Of a stretch of 37,055 bases of DNA, positions 5,935 through 14,420 are shown piece after piece. The stretch is taken from positions 1 to 37,055 of the forward strand of contig CAYMCP010000030.1 in NCBI GenBank assembly GCA_964388965.1, read 5' to 3'. Each line of letters opens with the position of its first letter. Within the stretch, counting starts at the first letter, position 1. The position numbers were made by a program, and so were the translations under genes. The notes under the pieces were generated by a model that was not told the origin of the DNA, searched no databases, and saw only the letters and a list, made by a program, of their open reading frames with translations. The stretch comes from Albibeggiatoa sp964388965 (lineage in GTDB: Bacteria; Pseudomonadota; Gammaproteobacteria; Beggiatoales; Beggiatoaceae).

Positions 5935-8900
5935 CTACTCAACAGTGTAAATATATTGCATTAAGCCATCGTCATAAATCACTTGATAATCTAATACACC
6001 ATCCTGATTTATATCGCTAACGCGGCTGAATTGAATACCATCGTTAGACCCGACTGTTGCTCGACGTAATGCGGGATCAAATACACCCGTAAACGTAAAT
6101 TCACCCGTATTGACTATTATGCGTCCATTATTTTCAAACGTTACACTCTCCGTATCTGCATTAATCAAAAAATTAGACAAGGCTTGAGGTTGATAAGCGG
6201 CTGGATAAATCAATTGTTGACGTTTTAAATCAAAGTCATCACGAAATATCCATTTAAATGCCTGTACGCCTGCAATGAGTTCATGCCCTACTTTTAAACC
6301 AACACTTGACGTATCCGCTACACTCAACAAATATGAATCAGTTTGTGGACGTAAACTAAGTGCTAATACCTCATTATCCGTAATTGATACGATGAGATTA
6401 CCATTAATTTGGCTATTCAAGGCATACACAATTCCACTTTGCACGACTCCAAGATTAAAAGCCTCTTCGTTTTGTACTACAGGTTGAGTGAATAAATAAC
6501 GTCCACTGTCTAAGATAAATTCAAAACTACCATCACTTGCCTCAACCATTTGCGCGGGTGTTTCCTCGTCTACTACACTATCTTGTACAATTTTAAGTAA
6601 ACGCCGTGATTTGTTGATGGTGTCTGTTAATTGTAAATATTTATCCTCATACAAAGTTGTTACCGTGTAATCGCTCAATTCTGGCAATGCTTGCAATTCA
6701 ATCACAATCTGCGTTGCTGGCACGACATACAGTAATTGTTGTTCACCATTTTGATAAGTGATGCGCACATCATCCGAACCATCTTCATTTGCGTCCGGAA
6801 TTAATACCAATTGTGTCACTTTACTGGCTAAACTCTGATTGATTATTGGGTCTAATATAGTGAAAAAAGTTTGTTTATCCAATTTTAAAGATAACCGTCC
6901 GTCATTGTAAAAACGTACAGAATTCTCCACTATGCCCGGAATAGCCTCAATTGCAGTGCGTAATTCAGTTTGATTGGCGGCGGCTGGATAAAATAATTGT
7001 TCTCGACGTTCTTCATTACTCAGATTTAAAAACGCCTGCACATAACGAAATAACACATTCGCTTGACCTTGTACCGAAGTTGGAATGGCTTCAAAACCTA
7101 AAGGTCGTAAATAATTTGTTATGTCAGTGGTTTTATTCGGGCGGACTTTTAGATGTAAATCAGTATTACTTAAAATCTCTACTGTGCCATCCGTATTTGA
7201 CTTAAAGCCTTTTAAATCAATAGCAAGTAAGTTTTCTTGTAATTGTTGTGGATTTTCAATTGCAGGTTGTAATACCACCGCCCGACCGGCATTCGTAACA
7301 ATAACAATACTACCATCATCCGCTTGATGTACGCCTGCTGTCTGCCCTTCTAAGGCTTGAGAAACGCGAATAGGTGTCAGCAAAGTATTTTCTGTGATAC
7401 CTTCTAAAGTCGAATCTAAGGTTAAACGTCCTGTTTGCGCATCTTGGACGAAATCACTGTTAGTAAAATCAGGTAGTGCATTAATACCTTCTAAAATGGA
7501 AATGCTATTTTCAACGACATCGGTACGCAAGTCTACAGCACGTAATTGTCCATACGGTTCAAATAGGCTTGGTAACATGTTGGTTAATTCCAGACCCGCA
7601 GGCACGCGAGCAACCTCGCCAAAACGTACACCTGCGCCTAAAACCACATTATCGCCTAGCGTTGCAGTAGAACGAATAATAACATTAGATAAAATAGCTC
7701 CTGAATCTACTTTGCCAAAAATATGCGCGGGATTGGAGGCAAAACCACTAATTGTACCTTGCAACACGCCAGAACCCGTAATTAATGCGCCACTCCCTAA
7801 GGTGACATCTCTAATGATTCCATTGTTTTCGATTATATTTGACAATTTGCCACCTGTGACTGTCGCGCCTTCCAAAATCGTCGCACTAGAAATTAAACCC
7901 TGATTATTAATCACTCCACCTAACTCACCACCAATTACGGCACCGGTAGCAGAAATGGTGTAATTAATCAAAGTTTTACCTTCATTGTCATAGGTTTCAT
8001 CAATTACATTTAATTTTACGACTAGTTCCAAACTGGCTGTATTATTCGCTTGCTGATTGTCCAATGTGTCAGAATTAATAGTAATTTGTGGGCGCAAAAT
8101 ATCGGCAATGGTGGGAATAAAATCAATTTGATATTCACGCGCTGCACCCGCTTGCAAACTCGGCAAATTACATGTGATAACAGGCAATTGCACTTGACAC
8201 GGTATGTCTTGCTCTTCATTGCCTTGTTTGAGTATTTTCGCAGCGGTAATGTTGATACTACTGTCTACGTCGTGCGTTAGGACAACATTAGCTGAATTGT
8301 CTGGACCATTGTTTTTTACGGTCATGTTATAACTTGCTGCTAAATTAATAACGCTTGGATTAGGTGTTACTGTAAAATTATCAATCGCTAAATCTGCCAC
8401 TGCAAGCACATTGGTCGTTTCGACAAGTATATTTTCAGTCGGATCGATTTGATCGGCGGATACTGTCACTTGATTGTTTAACGTACCAATATCCGTTGTT
8501 GTCACCACGACGGTTAAACCAACGCTTTCATCTTTATCCAATTTGCCTAGTTGACAATCTAAAATGTTACCATTAGGACTACAACCACCGCGCTTTGGAT
8601 TGACTGAAATAAGCTCAACATTTGGCGGTAACGTATTGACTAAATTGATATTTGTAGCACGGTCTGGACCTGTATTTGTTACATTCATGGTATAATTAAA
8701 AGTCTGTCCGACTTGCACTGGGTCTTCACTATCGTACATACTCAAAAGTAAATCAGCCGACGCAACTCGTAATATACCAATCGCATTATCAAAAAAGCCA
8801 GCGACGTAAATATGCGCACCTAGTGGACTGGGTGCCAAAGCACGCGCACCACCAATACCATTTACTCCATCAACGCCGTCACGCAACACGTCTACAAATG

Positions 8901-11900
8901 CTAATCGTCCATTATTATCACGATTGCGTTGGAAAATAGCGACTGCATTATCAGTTGTACCCGCAACGTACACGTAATTGCCTTCAGGACTTACACGTAC
9001 ATCGTAAGCTCCATTTAATCCGTCTACAGGAATGCCTAATGCGGAATCATCACCGTCGCGTATTGTCTCAACGAAAGTCAACACGCCAGAACTAACATTA
9101 CGCGCATAAGTTGAAATGGCGTTATTTGTAGCGTCGGCTGCAACGTAGACATTCATACCATCATCGCTGACTACGACAGAGTTTACCGAATCTAAACCTG
9201 TTGCATCACCGACCGTATCGGTCAAAGTTTGTAATACTGTTAATGCACCATTATCTGGATTTAAGTTATATGCTAGTAAACTATCAGTATTCGCGCTTAC
9301 TGCATACAATTGTTTTTGGTCTGGACTTAGGGCTAAATCTATTACTTGAGTCAGTTGTGCGCCCTTTTCCACGCCAATATAACTTAGTTTGCCACTATTT
9401 GTATCACGTTGAAAAATTGCAATTGCATTATCAAATACGCCTGCAACGTAAACATAATTTTGTGTCACTTCGACATCAAACGCAGAGGCTAAACCATCAA
9501 TACCATTATTTCCATCGGTAAACGATTCGATAAATTCTAATGTACCCATAACTGCATTGCGTTTGAATACTGCTAGCGCACTATCGTTATAACCTGTTGC
9601 GTATAAAAATTGATTATCTGGACTGAGCGCAATACTCGACGCACCTGTGATGCCTAATACTACCGTTCCATTTAAATCCTTCGCGCCATTAATAACACTT
9701 TGTCTAAACGTTAAAGCACCAGTGCTACTATTGCGACTAAATACAATAATTGAGTGGCTGCCAAATCCTGCCGTATAGACAAATTTACCATCATCAGATA
9801 CTAATACCGCATTAGGACGCTCTAAATTATCCACGTTGATGACGGGTGGTTCTGGGAATAGCGTGGAAGGACTACTAACCCGTTTACTTAGGCTAACACT
9901 GTTATTGTTGATATTAGAATCAAATTCAGCACTGCCTACCGTTGCGGTAACGCTAAAATCTTTCGACTGGGTTGCTAATGTTACTAAGGTAATATCTGCA
10001 CTCGCATCTTTGGCTAAACCTGATAAATTACAAATAATTGTATGACTATCGGTCTGTTCGGTGCATGTGCCTAATATAGCTTGGGTTTGCGTAGCAACGA
10101 CGGTTGCAGGAGGTGTATAAGTTAATTCATCTGGCAATGGCACACTCAGTACGATATTGCTAGCACTGTCTGCTCCCAAATTGGTTAAGTTAAATACAAA
10201 ACTAATCGGATTATCAATTAATACTTCAGATTCTGGTAAAACTTTGCCGGTTAATGCTAAATCGGCTGTACTTTGCGTTACCGTTGTTTTTAATTCTGCA
10301 CTATTATTCGTTGCCACACTGTCTGCGGTATCGCTTTTGACTGTGCTTTTAGTTATTAATTCACCTAATGTTTTTGGCTGTACGGTGATGTAAACTTCAG
10401 CATTGGCAGTATTCGCAATCGGACCTAATGCACAAGTTAATACGTCAGCATCTTGAGTACAAGTTCCACCTTGCGTTGAATTGACTGAAATTAACTCCAC
10501 GCCCGGCGACAATGTATGTTGATAAATCACATTATTAGCCTGACTAGGTCCTAGATTTTGAATGGTTGCGGTATACCGTAACGTATTGTCTAATAAAACA
10601 TTTTCTGCTGGAATCCCAACCAATGCCAAATCCAAATCTGCTGATAAATTGGATACAGCCGTTTGCTCTGATGCAATATTTTCTGTCGGATCATAATTCG
10701 CTGTTACCGCTTGTGCGTTTAGAGTAATCGTACCTAAATCAGTTGCTGTGACATCCACGCCTACAACGGCTTCTTGTCCGACTGCAATCGCGTCCAAAAC
10801 ACAAGTAAAACTAAATCCTGAAGTACAACTACCTTTTGATGCGGAAATTGTCCCAATTGCTATGTTACTACCTATCAAATTATTGCTTAAAGTGACAGCG
10901 GTTATATCTGGACCATTGTTGGTTACAATGATGTTATATGTCATCGTATCGCCTAGTACGATAGGGTCAGCAGTTTCCGTGATACGCACCACAATATCAG
11001 AGACTTGTCCCGTCGCAGAAACAAAAGTAGCTTTACTGTTATCAGCAGGATTCGTTTCTGTACCGTTGGCGGTGACATTAAAAGTTAAAGTTTGATTTAA
11101 TGCGGCTTGTATGGCTTTTATTTTCAGCGCAAATGGAATGGTATTATTTGGCGCGATATTGCTGATGGGACTTAAATTACAACTCACTTTGTTAGCATTT
11201 TCACTACATCCTGCTGTTTCTACTAAGGTAAATTGTGCTGGTAAAGTCGTTGTTAATACCACGCCCGCAGCGGTCGTTGTGCCATTATTGGAAATATTAC
11301 CGGCGATAGTTAATTCCGAGCCAACGCTGACTGAATTTGGTGTTGCAACCGCGTCCAATATTGCCAAATCGATGTTTAATACACCAACGGAAATTGCTTT
11401 GCTAGCATTATTGTTTGTTGTGTCAGCATCGCGTAAATCGGAACTAACACTAGCCGTCATTGTTAATACACTACCAGAAACAGTATTAGGTGCGGTGGTT
11501 TCAACCCTAATATTTGTGGTTTCGACTGCACCAGATAAATTACATGTAAGTATCCGAGTTGCAGCGTCGAAAAGACAACGATTGTCAGCATTAACGAAAG
11601 TTAAACCAGAAGGAATATTAGCAGTAAGTAGTTGATTAGTAGCGGTATCGGGACCTGCGTTGACCACTTCAAAATTATAAATCAATGGACTACCTGTATT
11701 GATTACATTATTGGATGAGTCGGCATTCGTGGTGACGGCAAGTCGTAAATCCGCGCTTGGTACAACTTGTTTTAATTCGCTACTCGTCGTGATTGTATTA
11801 TTATCTGTATTACTGTCCAGTACGCCAGAGCTGACTGAAGCAATATTTGTTAATTTTCCGCTACCGACATCGCTAGGCGTGGTGACGATAATTTTAATTG

Positions 11901-13401
11901 TTGCAGTTGCATCTTTAGCGAGTGAGCCTAAATTACACGCAATAATACTTGAATTCGTTACACTTTGCGCACACGTACCAACAGACGGCGTTGCAGAAAC
12001 GAATGTGACATTTGCATCTAAATTATTGGTGAATTGTACTGCTGAGGCTTCCTCTGGACCGAGATTTATTACAAGCGCATCGTAAGTCAAACTGCTACTT
12101 ATGCCTACAGGTGCATTATCAGTAACAGCTAATTTTAAATCTGCATTTACGGTGGTAAACGCTGTTATCGCATCACTTTGAATGCTAGTAACGTAAGCAA
12201 ATTTACCATCAGTAGTAATCACTATACCAGTGGGTTCACGTAAGCTGTCTGGGGCGATAGAGGCATTAGTAACCGCACTGCGAAAAGTAAGTAAACCCGT
12301 ATTAAGATCGCGGTCAAATTCTAAAACCGCATTATTATTAACCGCAGTAACAAAGACATCCATACCATCTGGACTAATTACGATATTTCTCGCGCCAGAT
12401 AAATTACTAATATTATCAATGTTATTTTTATAGGTTTTAAGTTGCGTCAACGTACCGTCTGGATTACGGGCAAAGGCTACAACGGCACTTTCAAAAGTAT
12501 TAGCATTATTACCTTTATTGTTATCGGGGTCGGTGTTGCTGGCGAGATATAAAAAATTATTATCTGGACTGATTGCCAAGCCGTATGCACCGCGCAAACC
12601 TGTCACATTCTCAACTGTGCCGATTAAAGCCAATTCACCCAGTAGCGGATTACGCTGAAAAATTTGAATTGTGTTATCTAAACCAGATAAAGCATAAATA
12701 TAACTACCATCATGACTAACAATAACGTCGGTTGGACCGGTAAAATTTTCAATATTGAGCCCATTTTTATAGGTTGCTAACAAAGTTAAACTACCATCAA
12801 GCGTATTTCTATCAAATACGCTAATCGCATTATCATCCAGTGCAGTAACGTAAACACGGGTACGGTCTGGACTTTGAGCAATAGACAATGCACCGTCTAA
12901 ACCATCCATATCAATATTATCGCGTTTCACATCAAGTAGAGCTAAACGTCCAGTAGCGGGATTCCGAGTAAAAGAAAGTAGCGTATCATCCAATCGTCCT
13001 GTAACGTATACATTACGCCCATCAGCACTAACAGCAATATCTGCGGCACCGTTCAAGCCGGTTATGCCACCCGTACCATTTTTCACATCAGAAATAAATG
13101 TGAGTTGTCCTGTGGTCGTATTACGACTAAAAATAGCAATTTTACCTTCATTGAAGCTCGTAACATACAGGTGTAATTGGTCAGGACTAATTGCAACGGC
13201 GGTTGCACTATCAAGTCCGTCAATTGTCAGTCCATTGCTAGACTCAGTTGTACCGTTAAATTTAGCCTCAACAAGACTGAGCGCGTAGACCGGTTGTTGC
13301 CACAAGAGTAGTAATAACAACCACAAACTAGATTTTTGCTTCCCTAGTTGCGCTTCTCGATTGGAAATATCATTCCCCGGCCGTTTTATCCATCTAAACA
13401 T
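5935..13401 (-). CDS. Giant exported beta-propeller / DUF11 repeat protein, 2488 aa
   Basis: An N-terminal signal peptide (hydrophobic run WLLLLLLW, likely cut after QPVYA) implies export. Domain order: a lactonase-like beta-propeller at about 45-415, with repeats of the form SPD..xVYVT..DNAI..F.RN..TG.L; six DUF11-type repeats at about 418-1175, each starting like ADLxLxxT and containing NxGPD; a second propeller at about 1190-1550; two more DUF11 repeats; a beta-helix-like Gly/Ile/Val-rich stretch at about 1805-1935 (VIGGELGGVINNQGLI); then two copies of a module of about 215 residues, ending in DANEDGSDD and DINQDGVLD, which look like Ca-binding loops. No autotransporter barrel, LPXTG or PEP-CTERM signal is visible at the C-terminus. 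Likely role is surface or extracellular matrix/adhesion. GGGAG precedes the ATG by about 9 bases. It is convergent with the pilin gene. Confidence 0.9.
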   Translation of the reverse strand: MFRWIKRPGNDISNREAQLGKQKSSLWLLLLLLWQQPVYALSLVEAKFNGTTESSNGLTIDGLDSATAVAISPDQLHLYVTSFNEGKIAIFSRNTTTGQLTFISDVKNGTGGITGLNGAADIAVSADGRNVYVTGRLDDTLLSFTRNPATGRLALLDVKRDNIDMDGLDGALSIAQSPDRTRVYVTALDDNAISVFDRNTLDGSLTLLATYKNGLNIENFTGPTDVIVSHDGSYIYALSGLDNTIQIFQRNPLLGELALIGTVENVTGLRGAYGLAISPDNNFLYLASNTDPDNNKGNNANTFESAVVAFARNPDGTLTQLKTYKNNIDNISNLSGARNIVISPDGMDVFVTAVNNNAVLEFDRDLNTGLLTFRSAVTNASIAPDSLREPTGIVITTDGKFAYVTSIQSDAITAFTTVNADLKLAVTDNAPVGISSSLTYDALVINLGPEEASAVQFTNNLDANVTFVSATPSVGTCAQSVTNSSIIACNLGSLAKDATATIKIIVTTPSDVGSGKLTNIASVSSGVLDSNTDNNTITTSSELKQVVPSADLRLAVTTNADSSNNVINTGSPLIYNFEVVNAGPDTATNQLLTANIPSGLTFVNADNRCLFDAATRILTCNLSGAVETTNIRVETTAPNTVSGSVLTMTASVSSDLRDADTTNNNASKAISVGVLNIDLAILDAVATPNSVSVGSELTIAGNISNNGTTTAAGVVLTTTLPAQFTLVETAGCSENANKVSCNLSPISNIAPNNTIPFALKIKAIQAALNQTLTFNVTANGTETNPADNSKATFVSATGQVSDIVVRITETADPIVLGDTMTYNIIVTNNGPDITAVTLSNNLIGSNIAIGTISASKGSCTSGFSFTCVLDAIAVGQEAVVGVDVTATDLGTITLNAQAVTANYDPTENIASEQTAVSNLSADLDLALVGIPAENVLLDNTLRYTATIQNLGPSQANNVIYQHTLSPGVELISVNSTQGGTCTQDADVLTCALGPIANTANAEVYITVQPKTLGELITKSTVKSDTADSVATNNSAELKTTVTQSTADLALTGKVLPESEVLIDNPISFVFNLTNLGADSASNIVLSVPLPDELTYTPPATVVATQTQAILGTCTEQTDSHTIICNLSGLAKDASADITLVTLATQSKDFSVTATVGSAEFDSNINNNSVSLSKRVSSPSTLFPEPPVINVDNLERPNAVLVSDDGKFVYTAGFGSHSIIVFSRNSSTGALTFRQSVINGAKDLNGTVVLGITGASSIALSPDNQFLYATGYNDSALAVFKRNAVMGTLEFIESFTDGNNGIDGLASAFDVEVTQNYVYVAGVFDNAIAIFQRDTNSGKLSYIGVEKGAQLTQVIDLALSPDQKQLYAVSANTDSLLAYNLNPDNGALTVLQTLTDTVGDATGLDSVNSVVVSDDGMNVYVAADATNNAISTYARNVSSGVLTFVETIRDGDDSALGIPVDGLNGAYDVRVSPEGNYVYVAGTTDNAVAIFQRNRDNNGRLAFVDVLRDGVDGVNGIGGARALAPSPLGAHIYVAGFFDNAIGILRVASADLLLSMYDSEDPVQVGQTFNYTMNVTNTGPDRATNINLVNTLPPNVELISVNPKRGGCSPNGNILDCQLGKLDKDESVGLTVVVTTTDIGTLNNQVTVSADQIDPTENILVETTNVLAVADLAIDNFTVTPNPSVINLAASYNMTVKNNGPDNSANVVLTHDVDSSINITAAKILKQGNEEQDIPCQVQLPVITCNLPSLQAGAAREYQIDFIPTIADILRPQITINSDTLDNQQANNTASLELVVKLNVIDETYDNEGKTLINYTISATGAVIGGELGGVINNQGLISSATILEGATVTGGKLSNIIENNGIIRDVTLGSGALITGSGVLQGTISGFASNPAHIFGKVDSGAILSNVIIRSTATLGDNVVLGAGVRFGEVARVPAGLELTNMLPSLFEPYGQLRAVDLRTDVVENSISILEGINALPDFTNSDFVQDAQTGRLTLDSTLEGITENTLLTPIRVSQALEGQTAGVHQADDGSIVIVTNAGRAVVLQPAIENPQQLQENLLAIDLKGFKSNTDGTVEILSNTDLHLKVRPNKTTDITNYLRPLGFEAIPTSVQGQANVLFRYVQAFLNLSNEERREQLFYPAAANQTELRTAIEAIPGIVENSVRFYNDGRLSLKLDKQTFFTILDPIINQSLASKVTQLVLIPDANEDGSDDVRITYQNGEQQLLYVVPATQIVIELQALPELSDYTVTTLYEDKYLQLTDTINKSRRLLKIVQDSVVDEETPAQMVEASDGSFEFILDSGRYLFTQPVVQNEEAFNLGVVQSGIVYALNSQINGNLIVSITDNEVLALSLRPQTDSYLLSVADTSSVGLKVGHELIAGVQAFKWIFRDDFDLKRQQLIYPAAYQPQALSNFLINADTESVTFENNGRIIVNTGEFTFTGVFDPALRRATVGSNDGIQFSRVSDINQDGVLDYQVIYDDGLMQYIYTVE

Positions 13402-13450
13402 AAGATAAATCTCCCATCATATTTTAATTGTTATTAGTATACCTTATAAA

Positions 13451-13482
13451 TTTTTGATTTTTGATTTTTGATTTTTGATTTT
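13451..13482 (+). repeat. Heptanucleotide tandem repeat (TTTTTGA)4.5
   Basis: Four exact 7-base units plus TTTT, located about 50 bases upstream of the start of the giant surface-protein gene, which reads away on the minus strand. On that strand it reads TCAAAAA repeats. Such arrays vary in length by slippage and may affect the promoter. Confidence 0.85.
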
Positions 13483-13542
13483 AAAAGTGCTCATCTCAAG
13501 ACAAACACATTAAAAACTTTTCAAAACGATGCACTGCGTCGT

Positions 13543-13600
13543 CACCCAGCAGAACGCACCAGCGTCCTACGACGTTCATGAAATTTAAAATAAGAATAGT
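13543..13600 (+). repeat. Dispersed intergenic repeat, copy 1
   Basis: Shares CACCCA, ACGCACC(A/T)GCGTCCTACGA and then a TTTAAAATAAGAAT block with the copy at 32109, and the TAAAAT-AGAAT end with the inverted copy at 13757. It contains a potential short hairpin. It lies in the non-coding interval between the giant surface-protein gene and the caspase cassette. Confidence 0.6.
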
Positions 13601-13756
13601 TGGCGGGCTTCAAGCGGTAGTGGCGTTGAGCTTTGAGCGGTTAGTGTTTGTAGAAACAATGGCTTGATGAGAAAAAAACAACGCTAACGGCTAAAAACAG
13701 AGTAAAATAAGTAAGTTCATCGCACTGTTTATACAACGCTTTGATTGATTTTCAAC

Positions 13757-13811
13757 CCAGCAATTCTCATTTTAGACCTTATGTAGGAACGGGATTAAGT
13801 CCGTCCGATGT
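13757..13811 (-). repeat. Dispersed intergenic repeat, copy 2, inverted
   Basis: Read on the minus strand this ends in CTAAAATGAGAATTGCTG, nearly identical to the end of the copy at 32109, and begins with CCGTTCCTAC in place of GCGTCCTAC. Together with copy 1 it forms an inverted pair enclosing about 155 bases just upstream of the caspase cassette. The remaining interval 13402-13872 shows no other recognisable gene. Confidence 0.6.
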
Positions 13812-13872
13812 GAACTGCGTCTCAAAACACCCGATGCTTTACATTCTAAACCAAGCTAGAAAGGAATGTTTC

Positions 13873-14415
13873 ATGCGATTACCAGAAGAATTTGAAAGTT
13901 TACGAGGCTATATCGAGCCTTATGAGCCTGAATTATCTGGCTCACAGACTAAAGCTGTCCATATCAAACGCGATAAAAACGGCGTTATTAATATAGCTGA
14001 ATCATTTAAGTTGCGTAATGCGGTTGTGAATATTAAGGATATTTTGTTTGATTTTGAAAAGCTTTCACAGAAAAGTTTAGATTTATTGGGCATTTTTGCG
14101 AGTGCGACTTCGGAACGCCATATTCTTAATGTGATTGCAGTTTTAAATTTGTTGAAACAAGCAGCAGAATTGATAAAACTGGAAATCAAGCCACAACATG
14201 CAACTGTATTAGTCATTTTGTATCGCATGACTGACGGCGAACTAACGATTGGTATTCCGCAAAAAAATTTAGAACAGCGTATTGCGCAGGATATTCAATC
14301 AGGTTTAACAGCGGATTTATTGGATGATGCAATTGATGATTTAATAAATTTACATTGTATTCGTCGGGAAAATCAGCAGTTTTATTTGAATGAAAGGGTT
14401 ATTTTGCAAGGTTAA
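13873..14415 (+). CDS. Unrecognised first gene of the caspase-NACHT cassette, 180 aa
   Basis: The frame is open from 13741, but the ATG at 13873 is preceded by AAGGAA at 8 bases and the upstream part overlaps a repeat element, so I choose this start (MRLPEEFESLRG). I do not recognise the family. The N-terminal 50 residues are charged. The middle is helical and hydrophobic (ILNVIAVLNLLKQAAELIKL). The C-terminal part (ADLLDDAIDDLINLHCIRRE, then FYLNERVIL) has the helix-plus-beta-wing look of a winged-helix domain. No signal or membrane segment is seen. It ends 5 bases before the caspase gene, so the two are almost certainly co-translated. An adaptor, regulator or antagonist of the caspase-NACHT protein is plausible but unproven. 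Confidence 0.75.
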   Translation: MRLPEEFESLRGYIEPYEPELSGSQTKAVHIKRDKNGVINIAESFKLRNAVVNIKDILFDFEKLSQKSLDLLGIFASATSERHILNVIAVLNLLKQAAELIKLEIKPQHATVLVILYRMTDGELTIGIPQKNLEQRIAQDIQSGLTADLLDDAIDDLINLHCIRRENQQFYLNERVILQG

Positions 14416-14420
14416 ATCTC

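Noticed and set aside
6275..12433. Many open frames on the plus strand antisense to the giant surface-protein gene (for example 7394-7903 and 11111-11635)
   Set aside because: They lie wholly within the repeats of the opposite gene, have no ribosome sites and show no domain; they are antisense shadows of a repetitive sequence.
13741..13872. N-terminal extension of the 180-residue protein to 13741
   Set aside because: Overlaps a dispersed repeat element and has no ribosome site; the ATG at 13873 has AAGGAA at proper spacing.
13741..14415. Known antitoxin or CRISPR-associated identity for the first cassette gene
   Set aside because: No motif supports either assignment; only the possible winged-helix end can be described.
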